Shown here in pieces: positions 1-12,099 of a stretch of DNA of 64,000 nt. The stretch is taken from NCBI RefSeq assembly GCF_964275005.1, contig NC_092705.1:14003385-14067384 (forward strand), written 5' to 3'. The position numbers and the translations under genes are program-made. Positions within the stretch are counted from its first letter, which is position 1; each line of letters starts with the position of its first letter. Below the pieces are notes generated by a model. The model did not search any database. It worked only from the letters and a program-made list of their open reading frames with translations, and had not been told where the DNA came from. Source of the DNA: Diadema setosum. Taxonomy: Eukaryota > Echinodermata > Echinoidea > Diadematoida > Diadematidae.

Positions 1-1239
1 TATCTATAATATAATCGATTTTTCCTGTTAATCGACCGAAGAATTGATTTTGAAATCCACGGTAACCTAGGTGTTTTTTTTTTTTTATAGTCTAGTTTCT
101 TTTTTTGCTTTGGAATTACATTATCCAAATGAAAATTGAATGTTTCCATAAAATAATCAAAAGACAAATTGACGTCATCACTTTCAAATACTCTTGACCA
201 GTCAGCATTTTCGAGAACCGCATCAAGACTAGCTAACTTTTCAGACGAAACTCTACGACTTAATAAAGGAGATTTAAAACAATTTACATTATTAACAGAG
301 GTTTTAATAGCAAAATGAGTCATAATTGGATAATGATCAGTCATATCTGAAAGAATTATATAAGAATCAGTAAGGGGTAGGGTGTTACAAAACAAATTAT
401 CTAAGGGTAGCAGAGTGATCTGTGACACGCGTAGGTTTCGAAATAAGCGGAAGAAAAGAGGAGGACAAAAATGTCTGAAGAAACTCGTGCGCGACAGTAT
501 CATTTTCCGACTTAAGTAAGTCAATATCAAAGTCGCCGAGGAAGAAAAAATCCTTGTTTTTGAAAACAGGGGATTTTACCAAATCAGAAAGGTAAGTTAA
601 AAAATCCTTGATATTGGAGTTGGGAGGTCTGTACATAATGCCTACCACAATATTTCTAATTCCTGGTATGTAAATTTCTAAAAAAAGGGATTCAACAATA
701 TTATCCATTCTCGAAATATTATCATGAACAATACATTCAAAAGTATGCGATATGTACAGTGCAACACCTCCACCACTCTTATCGGGCCTGTTATTGACAA
801 ACATTTTATAGCCGTCAATCGAAAAAAAAAAAATGCAGAGTTGGAATTTAACCAGGTTTCACTTAAACCAATAACAGAGAATGACTGATCAGCATCAGTC
901 TCTAAAAATAATTTGAACTCATCAAAATGTTTGTTCAAACTCCGAATATTTGAATGCAACAAAGAAAATGTATCTTTAGAAAAGCTATTACACATATCGT
1001 TACATTGATTCACAGTAATATAATTACACGACATATTTTCGGTTAACTCTTCACTGAAATCAGAAGGCAATTCATTTACGGAAGAATTTAAGTTGTCAGC
1101 GACAGAATTGTCATAAAACGTTGCTCGTGAATTACATACTCCACCAACTGAATCTGATTCTAACCTTATTTGCCTGAAAAGCTCAAAAAAAGTCATCATT
1201 TGATAGAGAACCAAACGGTGCATTCGGGAAATTAGCCAT
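1..1239 (-). mobile_element. APE-type LINE, N-terminal and endonuclease part, cut by window edge
   Basis: Minus-strand non-LTR retrotransposon fragment. The reading frame starts near 1239 with MAN, as in the copy at 8.4-11 kb, then a Ser/Asn-rich leader, HSNIRSLNKHFDEFKLFL (about 970-910) and an apurinic endonuclease: SGGGVALYIS, VGIMYRPPNS, FLGDFDIDLL and KPTRVTDHSA. The frame is broken at several places, including the leader and the start of the endonuclease. The element runs off the left edge before the reverse transcriptase. I place it loosely in the CR1/L2/Rex1-like group. Confidence 0.82.
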
Positions 1240-1336
1240 TGTAAATGTGGGACATAACTATGAGAGATTGCGTTGTCAAACAAACAGCAATTACAGGAAC
1301 GAGTGCGTATTGCAAGAAAATACTCAACCAACAGAG

Positions 1337-1634
1337 TGAGGTAGGGTTACAGCTCGTTATTCCGAAGGTTCGCTATTTCAAAGGCTCCTTAGTCCGAAGA
1401 TTCGTTCCTCCGAAGGTTCGTTATTCCGAATTTCATTTTTCGGATTAACGAATCTCCGGAATCACGAACCCTCGGAACAACGCCACAAAATTCGGAATAA
1501 CGAACCCTTTTTCATTTTCGGATTAACGAACTTCTAGTATAGGGAATTTGCGTGTTTCGGATCAACGAACCTTCGGAACAACGAACCTTCGGAATTGCGA
1601 ACCTTCGGAATAACGAACAGCACCCTGAGGTAGG
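1337..1634. mobile_element. MITE of 280 bp with CCGAA words and direct repeats
   Basis: Flanked by the direct repeat TGAGGTAGG (1337-1345 and 1626-1634). The ends are inverted (CGTTATTCCGAAGGTTCGC left, same on the other strand right). The interior is almost wholly made of variants of TTCGTTATTCCGAAGG in both directions. An 8-9 bp target duplication suggests a hAT- or Mutator-type transposase in trans. Confidence 0.72.
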
Positions 1635-1917
1635 ACACTGGAGATGCCAAAGAACATGAATTTTGTCAAAATCATGATGGACAGAGGATCGCTGCGAAGA
1701 AGACGAATAGGGAAGAAAAGAGAGCAGTACAAGGTAGACGAGAAAGTTCAGTGACAACGAAGAGAAACATGGAACACACATAACATGTAAATGAGGACAA
1801 ATTGATTGTCTCCGAGGGCTTCGGAGACGATGACAATAGAGAATGTACAACACAGAAATCCAAGCGGACATTAGGAACGACATGCTAATAGTTTTTTACT
1901 GGCTCCCGTAATGTAAA

Positions 1918-2171
1918 GCTATACTCTAAAAAGACCCGAGTCAGAACTGACCCGGAACTGGGTCCGTTGGGGTCATACACCGTTCCGGGTCAGAAATGAC
2001 TTGGAATTTGGTCATGAAGACCCCGAATGGGGTCATCCTGACCCGATTCATGACTCTGAATGGGTCATATCTGACCACACTCCCTGTCATTTCTGACCCG
2101 GAACGGTGTATGACCCCAACAGACCCAGTTCCGGGTCAGTTCTGACTCGGATGTTTTAAGAGTGGATATAG
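1918..2171. mobile_element. Hairpin MITE with GACCC words
   Basis: Inverted arms: ACTCTAAAAAGACCCGAGTC near 1925 pairs with the right end near 2165, and GAACTGACCCGGAACTGGGT pairs with a mirrored block near 2130. Arms are about 85 bases and well matched. The loop repeats GGTCAT and GACCC. No coding potential. Confidence 0.68.
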
Positions 2172-2768
2172 TGCGCTTTGAGTGCGCGAAAAGGTCCAGT
2201 TGTGATGTAGTGAACAGATAACGAAGAGAAAAGAATAACTATGTTGAAAGGAAAAACAGGATAGAAAAAAATACCTGTTTGAAAGACAGCTTATCGAGTG
2301 CAGCGTCCTGCTATTACAAATAAAGTTCGTGTGACACACTGTACGCCTATCAAACAAGGGCACTCACCCATATAATTTCATGCATTAAGATGTGACATTG
2401 CGGGGACACATGCATGGGAGTTCCTAACATGTCAGGCCAACTCATTAACAGTATAACAAACCAAGGCCGAGTAAAAAATGACCATTAAACGCATATGGAA
2501 AGCTGTGAGTGGTGCGGGGTATTAACCAATTGGGTTTAAGAGACTTTCATTATGCTGTAAATGGCGCGAGGTTTTAGCCAGTCGGGTTGTAGAGACTCTC
2601 GTTATGCGTAATCAATATACAAAGAACACATGGGGAAGGATTTATAAACATAGCAGAGGTCGGTGACTGAATAATCAACTTTAAGTCACTGATGTCAACC
2701 GACGTGGGCTCACGAGAATAAGACAATAGGTGGCCGGACAAAAACAAACAAAACATGGGCGTGATCGA

Positions 2769-3340
2769 GAAGGCTAAAAGTAGGCTAAAGCACCTGAGGT
2801 ATTCAATAGTTTGTTATACTGAAGAAAACATGAATACGTATAGTGATAACACGGATTATCAACAACTGATGTGTAACAAGAATAATCAGCTGTGGGTGCT
2901 AAGTACGTAATACGCTATGATAGAGGTTATGCATGACTCAGAGGAGAAGGAATTTGGAGCAGGATTGACGACCACAAAAAACAAAACAAAACTGCACACT
3001 ATAATGTAGGTAGAGAATGAAAAACATTGATAGATCGGATTGCCAGTGTAAAAAAAAAAAAAAAAAAAATAGTGGACTAAAAGTAGGCTGGCGCATCGGA
3101 AGTATCAAACAGTTTGATTGACTGAAGGGAACACGAATGCGCATAGCGATAACACAAATTATAAGCAACTGACATGTAACGAGAATAATCAGCTGTGGGT
3201 GCTAAGTGCGTAATTTGACTATAAGAGAGACTGTCATGACCATCTAGGTGAAGGAATCTGGAGCAGGGTTGACGACCACAAAAACTGTACAATAATATGC
3301 AGGCAGAGAGTAATATAAAAGCACTAAAAAATCGGGTTTT
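2769..3340. repeat. Diverged tandem duplication of about 300 bp
   Basis: The block starting CTAAAAGTAGGCT near 2774 recurs near 3078. Shared landmarks include ATAATCAGCTGTGGGTGCTA (2882 and 3187) and GCAGG.TTGACGACCACAAA (2958 and 3263). Copies differ by many substitutions. A shorter two-unit repeat of about 70 bases lies just before (2470-2600). No gene seen. Confidence 0.6.
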
Positions 3341-4719
3341 TTTTTTTGCGTGAATGAACTTCATGGAAGGTTGAAAGAAAAATACACAGGAATCTAGAAC
3401 AGAGGAATCTGATTTGTATACTTAGATTGTTGTTATGTCTGAAAATCATCGGACACCTATCCGGTAGTTGGGAGTAACAGTCATCTCGCGAATATGCATA
3501 TACGGTCTGAACCTACAAACACACCGGTTCAACAAACAAATTGAAAAGCATAAGCAGAATACACGGAAAAAATGCTCACATGGCAGTTGGCTGTTTGCAG
3601 CAAACTGACAATGGATGCGTTCATTGGGGTAACTCAAACTATGTCTGTATATGTATAAGGCACATTAAACAACAGCAGAAATGCATAGAGCACCCGAAAC
3701 GCAGAACAATTATATAATAAGACCTGCTCTTAAAGGGACGGCACAGCATCAGCCACGATTCAGCCCTTAACTTTTTCCAGGATATCCAGAAACCACCCTA
3801 TGAAAAACCAAAAAGCATCTCATAAAAAAACTTTCCATCATCATTTATTTTTAGGAGAGAGGGAGAGAGAGAAAAGAAAGAGAAAAGGAAAAGTCCAAAA
3901 TGAAACTGTACCATCCCTTCAAGGAGACGCCCGAGCAATACAGAAAAAAAAAATTACCGACAGTAACCATGGTAACATAAACTTAACTTTGTTAAGTTTG
4001 AAAAAATAACAGAGTTCAGATGTGTGCAAAATTACCTGCATTCATACTCAACATGTAGTTTTCGAAATGAAAGTATACATTGTATATGTAATGCTTGTTG
4101 TGTCTTAAATATCAAGAAAATCCATCAAGTTATCGGAGCAACATTCTCAACATGGGTATAGACATACACGCACCCAATAAAATGTAACAAACAGGCTTGT
4201 CTGAGAATGTGAAAGAATTGGTGCATGATACTTGCTCCAGTCTAACTTTAAATACACTTATTGAGGTCACTCAACTTAGGGTATGGCTACATCAAATAAC
4301 AGTATGAATGCATGGAGCAGCCGAAACTCGAAATAAACAGGGCTGACTATTAAAGGGACACTCTGGGCCATGCGGCAATATGTTATGCATCTCTATATAC
4401 TGTAAGACAAATTCTCGTTAAAAGGTCACAGAATCTGAACCCAAACCAGACACTAAAGGGTCTAAAAATATGAATGAAAATTATCTAGCTACATGACACA
4501 AACGAGACCAGTCATGTGAAGAAAGAAATGAAGAAAAAAAAAAAGAAAACCTCAACCCAGACTCTCCCTCCTCTTCACTTTCGCCATAACAATTATTGTT
4601 CGAAATTAGCACCCCCAACAATAACAAAAATATAAGGAGAGGAAAGAAGCAAGGCTTCTAACTCATGGGTGTTGTCATAAACGCTACGCAGTATAATGTT
4701 TTATCTTACTAGATGAAGC
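3341..4719. other. No gene recognised
   Basis: AT-rich sequence with short A runs and one purine-rich patch (3855-3890). Open frames are short and low in complexity. I see no splice-linked coding blocks or repeat ends. Confidence 0.4.
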
Positions 4720-5902
4720 AAGCAGTACATGCGTCGTTGCGATACCATATTTTTGTTACAAGACCAATTTCAAGCATAATGGAGTGGACATCATGACTGG
4801 CTCTGTGCGGTCATTTGAAATAATGCAAACGACCACAGTTAGAGTAATAGAGCAGGGTGTAAATCAAAATAAATAAATAAATAAAAAATGCAGCTACAGA
4901 TCTGCCTACATTCACGTATCCAAATCAGGGAGATTCCACACAGCAATCGGGGAAATATCTGTGTGTTACATGTATTGCAATGGGTGAAAATGATTTTCAA
5001 ATCAGGGATTTTCTGATGTTCTCTGATTTCAATATAAACAGAATATGACATTATCAGGGAGACTCCAGTCGAAGAATCAGGGAGACTTGAATTGGCAGCT
5101 CTGCAGTTACATAAAACGCTAAGCATGATCATCAAAAACTAGCTTACAGAAAAAAACAACAACACTTAGTTGGGATTAACTCTTAACACTTCTACTCTTA
5201 TCGTTCAATGCTGAGCATTTGGCTCAAGTAAAAAAAAAATAATAAAACAAAACAAAAACTACTACTTTTTCAGACAAGGGTGCACCGTGTATACAGTTCA
5301 AGAAGAAGTACATGCGTCATTGCGATACCATATTTTTGTTACAAGACCAATTTCAAGCCTAATGGAGTGGACATCATGACTGGCTCTGTGCGGTCATTTG
5401 AAATAATGCAAACGACCACAGTTAGAGTAATAGAGCAGGGTGTAGATCAAAATAGATAAATAAATAAAAAATGCAGCTCCAGATCTGCCTACATTCACGT
5501 ATCCAAATCAGGGAGATTCCACACAGCAATCGGGGAAATATCTGTGTGTTTCGTGTATTGCAATGGGTGAAAATAATTTCCAAATCAGGGATTTTCTGAT
5601 GTTCTCTGATTTCGATATAAACAGAATATGACATTAACAGGGAGATTCCAGTCGAAGAATCAGGGAGACTTGAATTGGCAGCTCTGCAGTTACATAAAAC
5701 GCTAAGCATGATCAGGGAGGTGGGCCCCCTCCCTGGCATGATCATCCAAGCTTACAGAAAAAAACACTTAGTTGGGATTAACTCTAAACACTTCTACTCT
5801 TATCGTTCAATGCTGAACATTTGGCTCAAATAAAACAAAACAAAACACAACAGAAACTGCTACTTTTTTCAGACAAGGGTGCACTGTGTATACAGTTCAA
5901 GA
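4720..5902. repeat. Tandem duplication of a 0.58 kb unit containing CCCTGAT words
   Basis: Two head-to-tail copies, 4720-5298 and 5299-5902, both starting near GTACATGCGTC.TTGCGATA and ending GTGTATACAGTTCAAG. Inside each copy the minus strand reads CCCTGATT again and again (five to six times), giving a conserved but non-protein-like open frame. The second copy has a short extra insert near 5718-5738. Confidence 0.72.
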
Positions 5903-6149
5903 TATATTATCAGCAATGTTGCATTCATGATAGCTGCTTTGAAAAAAAAAAAAAATATATATATATATATACATACAATTGGGCATGCAGCCCAAACCTC
6001 CCGTAACACTTCTCAATATATCAATTTTATGTAGCTTACAGATTTAACATACTAATATTTTTGCCACTTTTTAGACATAAAACACCTTCGACATTAGTAG
6101 AGAAACTGTATGGTGAACAATACTAAAACAAGAGCTAAACTTAGCGAGC

Positions 6150-8295
6150 ACAAAGAATGGTAGCAGGGTATAGAAGGATTGCGCTTAAACAAATCCAAAT
6201 GAAAAATGTGCAACGGATACTCTTACTCTATCCAGACAGTCCAAGGATTCTGCGGGCCCCCACCGGGTTTCGTCTGGCGGGTCTGCAGGTACACTTGAGT
6301 TCCATTAATGCGTATTCGGGTCGACAATTTTCTCTCTCTGCGTAGGTTGAAAGCAATGGAGGCTAGCCTGCCCCTCTCGCGCTTCATTGTGGGCGGTAGG
6401 TCGGTCCGGATTGTGATCCGGGAAAAATCGAGCGAGGGAAAAGGAGTAGCGGGCTGTGGACCGACTCTGGCAGCGTAGGTCGCGGGTGTTAGGCGAGGAG
6501 CGGCAGTTGAATGAGCAGGTGGTGAGGCTGGATGAGCTGATGGCGCAGGTTGGGTTGGGTGGGCTGACGCGGCGCTTGAGGCGGGCTGATGACTCGAAGA
6601 AGGTCCTGATCGGCGTTTCGGTTGCTCGTAAGCCTGCAGAAGGGCGTCTCGGTCGGCCATGTGCGAGAATCGGACAATGATTGGACGGGGACCTGTGGGC
6701 TGAGAATCCCGTCGAGCAGAGCCGCAAGGGCGCCGGAAGCGGGGGGGCAGGGGTGGCACTTGCCCCCCCAAACAAAATGTTGGGGGGCAAAACGAGTTTT
6801 TGCCCCCCCCCCCCCCCCCCAAAGTGCCCCCTGTAACAAATAATTAATCACTTATTTAAAGACCAAAATGAACAATAAAGGCATATTTCTTGTCTAAATG
6901 TTGTAATTTCATGACTGAAAATGCAAAATTTTCGCCCCTAACGGGGCGAAAATTATAATACACTAACAACATACATTATTGTATCTATACACTAATAGTA
7001 ACTTAATTATGAGTAAAGTGTATAGATGGTAGCCTCGTGTCCTCGAGTGTGCCCGCTGAAACATACCTTAAGTAAATCTTACATTTTTCATTTTCTTCTT
7101 TGCTTTCCAGCAGTATAAGAATATTTTTTATTGTTCGAACAAGCTTTTAATGAGTACATTTCAGATAAATGGCAAAGTGAAAGTGGCTCGCTCGTTCTGC
7201 CCGTACTTATAGTAAAATGAAAAGTTTTCATAAGTTATTATCATAGTCCTTCGCAGTGATTCCTTTTACTATGTTTAATTCCTCAGAAATTTAATTCAAA
7301 ATGCTCTATAAAAGCGACTTTTATACTCTGTTTTTACAAAAATTCCCTACCGCGGGAGGGGGTATCCCCCTCCCACACCCTCCCCCCGCTCGGTCGCTTC
7401 GCTCCCTCACCGAGGATCTCACACCATCACATTATTATGTACTCCCATATGTTATGATCATAGTCCTTCCAACTGATTTTTTCAATATGTTAATTCCCTA
7501 GAAATTTGCTTTTAAATGCTCTATAAACGCGACTTTTATACTCTGTTTTTACAAAAAGTCCCTACCGTGGGAGGGGGTTTTCCCCCTCCCACACCCTCCC
7601 CCCTCTCGGTCGCTTCGCTCCCTCGCCGAGGATCTCACACCATCACATTATTATGTACTCCCGTATGTAATAATCATAATCCTTCGCACTGATTATTTTT
7701 TACTATGTTTAATTCCTTATTTTTTTTTAAATGGTCTATAAACGCGACTCTGTTTTACAAAAGCTCCCTACAGTGTTTGTGTGTGTGTGTGTGTAGGAGG
7801 GGGTATCCCCTTTCCACCCCCCCCCCCCCCCGCTCGCTCGCTTCGCTCCCGCGCCGAGGATCTCACATCGTCACATAATGTGCCCCCGTCGAGATTTTGC
7901 CCCCCCAAAACCAGAAGTGTTCCGGCGCGCTTGAGCAGAGGGCAGTCGATGAGCGTTGATAATCGGTATATTTCGTGCTTCCTCCGGACTTACATTGAGA
8001 AAATGACAAATCACCATCGCAACGACCTTGTAGATGTCTTCGTCTTTGCCGTCGGGCATCCCGTAGATGAGAAGGTTCTGTTTTCTTTGGTGGAGTTCTA
8101 GCAGAATCAGCTTTTCCTCTACGCTGCTTATCTTTCTTTCCATTTCGTCGTTGATTTTCGGGATCGTTTCCTTTTCTATTGTAGTAATTTGACTGGCGTT
8201 GAAATTGACTGCTGATTCGATGTCTGCGATGAACCTTTTCGTTTCAGCCAGATCATGTTTAACAGCGCATATTTCATTGATTGACGATGAACCCT
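6150..8295 (-). mobile_element. L1-like ORF1 remnant, split by a later insertion
   Basis: Two minus-strand pieces of one nucleic-acid-binding ORF1 protein. 8295-7936 encodes a coiled coil and the start of an RNA-recognition domain (ELHQRKQNLLIYGMPDG, INAHRLPSAQAR). 6727-6223 encodes PRPIIVRFSHMADRDALL, a Ser/Pro/Ala-rich insert and the C-terminal domain (TIRTDLPPTMKRERGRL). They are separated by a G-rich element at 6729-7930. The Pro/Ser/Ala-rich insert inside the C-terminal half is unusual. No reverse transcriptase of this family was seen next to it. Confidence 0.72.
6729..7930. mobile_element. G-rich inserted element with internal tandem repeats
   Basis: Ends are inverted (GCGCCGGAA at 6730, TTCCGGCGC at the right end), each followed inward by a GGGGGGGCA type run. 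It interrupts the ORF1 remnant. Inside are three direct units of about 216 bases starting near 7302, 7517 and 7733, each with CTATAAA.GCGACT, a GGGAGGGGGT patch and CGGTCGCTTCGCTCCCTC or a close variant. No protein is encoded; probably a non-autonomous DNA transposon. Confidence 0.62.
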
Positions 8296-8399
8296 TAGGT
8301 TGTAAAGACCAGCTAAGTAATGAATAGTATATATCTTAGTATGAATTCAACAAAGTTTCAACTTACGCTTAAACGAATTCAAAGATAAAGAGTTGTTTT

Positions 8400-10985
8400 A
8401 TATCACAGCTTAAAGAATTCCAGAATCTAGGGCCAGTGTAAATGTATTTTGCGCCAATAAGGTTCTCAGAAGGGGTAAATGAAACTCATTAGATCGCCTG
8501 GTGGGATAATTATGAAAAGATTGATTTCTTGGAAACATTGAATTAAAGATGCTGGGAAGTGCATTTCTGTTATAATTAAACATAAGCTGACCCAGCTGAA
8601 AGAAAAACAAACCTTTAGTTTTTAAAATCTTATATTTCACGAATAATGGATCTGCATGGGAACGTGGTGAAACGCCACAAATGATACGAAGTGCCTTTTT
8701 TGTAAGAACATTAGTTTATCTAATAAAGTTTGATGGGCACTACCCCATGCTAAAATTCCATAATCAAGATAAGGTAATATTAATGAAAAATACAACGTCA
8801 ACAAAGAAGACAACGGGATATGAGATTTAAGTCTATTAATAATATCAATATTACGCGAAATTATTTTACTAATATTAATGATATGAGGCTTCCACGAAAG
8901 TTTATCGTCCATCGTAATACCGAGAAACTTTATGTGAGATACACGTTCTAAATGAACGTCATCAAAAATGATATCTGTGCGTAAAACGTCTATAGACTTG
9001 CTAAATAACATATACTTGGTTTTCTGAAGATTTAATAATTTATTGGCTCTTATCACTTTTTTTAATTCAGAATTGACAGTATGGACAAGGGTAAATGGAT
9101 TTTGGTGGGAGAAAAAAATATTTAAATCATCGGCAAAAAGTATAAAGAAAGTATGTCAGATGATCTGCAAAAATCATTAATGAAAATGATGAAAAGTAAA
9201 TGTCCTAATATACTACCCTGAGGGACGCCACATTTAATGACTTCAAGACTAGAGCTGTGCTCGTTCAAAGATACATATTGTTTTCGGTTTTGCAGGTAAC
9301 TCCTGAACTACTCCAAGGCCTTCCGTCGTATACCATAATAAGACAATTTATGAAGTAAAATTTCGTGATTAATGGTATCGAAGGCCTTGGAGAAGTCCAG
9401 GAAGATACCAAAAAGATGAGAATGGTTGTCAATAGTGTGTGCGGCGTTATCAATAAACTTCAAAAGACCATGAATGGTGCTGTGTTTCTGACGAAACCCA
9501 AATTGGGAATTCGTAAAAACATTATGATAATGAAGAAATTTAATCGTTATTGTTATTATCAAATCTTATTTTTTTAATATTCAATTTCTTTTTTTGATAT
9601 ATGACCTGCTTTAATATCTTCCATGTATTCTTTACATCATGTTTATATTTTTCTACCTGAATCATATAATATTTCCGCTTTTCCGATCGTATAACCTTAG
9701 TCAAAATATTCTTATATAATGTATATTTATTCTTTGACTCCTCAGTTTTTTTTTTTTTCATTTTGAATTTATAATATAACCTATTTTTCCTATTAATTGA
9801 CCGGAGGGGAGATTTCGAAATCCATGGAAGTTTAGCGGATGTTTTATAATTAACTGACTTGTCTTTTATTTTGGGAATACAATCATCTAAATATTTATTA
9901 ATTATCTCCATTCTTATTATCAAATGATACATTAACATCATCATTATCACAAACACTTGACTAATCAAACCTATCTAAGCTAGCACCAAGACTAGCTACA
10001 TTTTCCGGTGTGGCTCTACGTCTAAATGAAGGAAAATAAGACTTGTTAACCGAAAGCTTGAGATCAAAACTTGAATTCAAAAATGAAAAAAAAAAATTCA
10101 AAACTTGCAAAGAATTAGTAAAAAAAATATATATATATATATATATATTATCAAGGAGGATGGCGGAATGATTTGTAACACGTGCAGATTTGGAAATTAA
10201 TGGCAAAAAAGAGGATGACAAAAATAATTCAAGAAATTCTTGTGACGTATTATCATCACTCTTAATCAAATCAATATTAAAGTCAGCCATTATATAAATA
10301 CATTTTTTAACAAAAAGAAGGCTTTTTAATAAATTTGTGATAGTACCTAAAAAATCTGTAGAACTGGAGTTTGGGAGTCTATAAACAACACCAACTATAA
10401 TATCTTTACTTTGAGGGATGGAAATTTCAACAAACAAAGACTCTACAATATCATTCATTATATTTAAATCATCACAAACATTAAACTCAAGTTCATTAGA
10501 TGAATAAATCGCAACCCCACCACCGGTCCTATTCACTCTGTTATTTACAATCAAATCATAACCATTCAAGGCATACGGTAAAATAATATCAGATGATAAC
10601 CATGTTTCTGTTAAACCTATTACAGATATTTGTTATTTATTTTGATTATCTAACAATATTTGTAATTCATCAAAATGCTTATTAATACTCCTAATATTCA
10701 AATGTACCATAGAAAATATACTTTCTGAAAAATCTTTCACAAAATCTTTAAATTGATCAACCGTAACATATTTAGAAGAAATTAAGGTGGAATCATATTC
10801 AAAATCAAAATCATTAAACAGATCATTAGAAGAAGAATTAACATTATTGACAACGAGATTTTTCAAGAAACGCAGAAGAGTGTAAATTGATCCGACTTAA
10901 TTCTGTAGGGGAGCGTCTAAACAAGTCAAAGAGTTCATCGTCATCAAGCGAGTCAAATGCTGCGTTGAGTCGATTAGCCATAACG
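8400..10985 (-). mobile_element. APE-type LINE with internal deletion
   Basis: Same family as the copy at 1-1239. From the minus-strand start near 10981 (MANRLNAAFDSLDDDELFDL): leader with VHLNIRSINKHFDELQ, endonuclease 10569-9961 (TGGGVAIYSS, VGVVYRLPNS, MADFNIDLI), linker to 9540, reverse transcriptase from 9562 (NSQFGFRQKHST, FLDFSKAFDTINHEI), C-terminal part 9056-8410 (HIKFLGITMDDKLSW, LPYLDYGILAWG, HNYPTRRSNEFHLP). The segment with the first RT motifs, about 0.3 kb, is missing between linker and fingers; frames are also shifted. The 3' UTR is absent. Confidence 0.85.
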
Positions 10986-12099
10986 CAGAACATAAAATAT
11001 GTGAAGGCATGTCAATTGGCGAGGTTGCAAAAGATTGAAATGATAATGTGGAGGTAAATGAAGCACAAACATTTCCGGGTTCGGGGATAGTACAGCGAGT
11101 AGGCAAAGACACATTAACATAGAATTCAAGCGACATAATCAAAGAACATAGAAGACATAAACAACACCAGTAGAAAACGTACACACTAAGTAACAAGGTC
11201 TGCAAACGGAATTCAACAGAATCAATACAGGGCATAGAAGAAGAAAAAGAAAAACAAGAAGTAGAAGCTCCCTACGTTTTGTCTGTGCAGAAAGTGTGTG
11301 AGGAAATATAGGATAATCAAGAATGATGGAAGTGAACGATGAAAATAATTATAGCAACACTCAAAAAGAGCAACTTAAAGAGAATGCAGACATTAATCAA
11401 GCTGCAATTAGTAGAAAGCGTAAGATTAGTCATACTTTTTTGAGGGGAATCGTAACGATATGAACAAAATATACATTATTACATAATATCAGATAATAAA
11501 AGGGATGCTATATTATTCCTATGAAGACTGACAAAGTTTGCTGCAATATTCAAGGAAAAAAAACCCCTTTATATACAAAACAAAGATTATGGAGCTTTAT
11601 ACTGAGATTGAGGGCATCAAACTACAGCAAAGGTTTGTCTATCAAAATAAAACAAAACAAAATAAGATTCAGAGTGACGTTGAGTGACACCATGGCGAGA
11701 CTTGACATTAATGACAAATAACGTGCTAAAAACCAATTTTACTGAGCTTCGGGCAGCCCGAGACCGCCAACACAATGGTACGAAATCGTGGTGAAATCAA
11801 AACGAGAACAAAAGGGACATTGCATGTGACCACGGATTTCGTCGCCAAAATTTCCATCATGAAGGACTCTATACTGGGATGTTTAGGGTAAGTCATAAAC
11901 CCTTGCCTACAGATTTCGGCATGCCGTATTATGCGTTATATAATGAAAAAAAAAATGCAGTCAGGTTAGATGATGTTATATCACTATGCTATAGACTAAA
12001 GTATAAACAGTTGAACACAACGGTTTAAGATAATGAAAGTTAAAATGGAAGATGCGATGATATACACTTATTTTGACTTTTGAAAGCCGTCCACCCCAT
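10986..12099. other. No gene recognised
   Basis: AT-rich, short open frames only, no repeat ends that I could pair. Confidence 0.4.

Noticed and set aside
7017-7260. Possible host exon inside the G-rich element
   Set aside because: No splice-flanked frame and no domain. The element's ends and tandem units explain the region.
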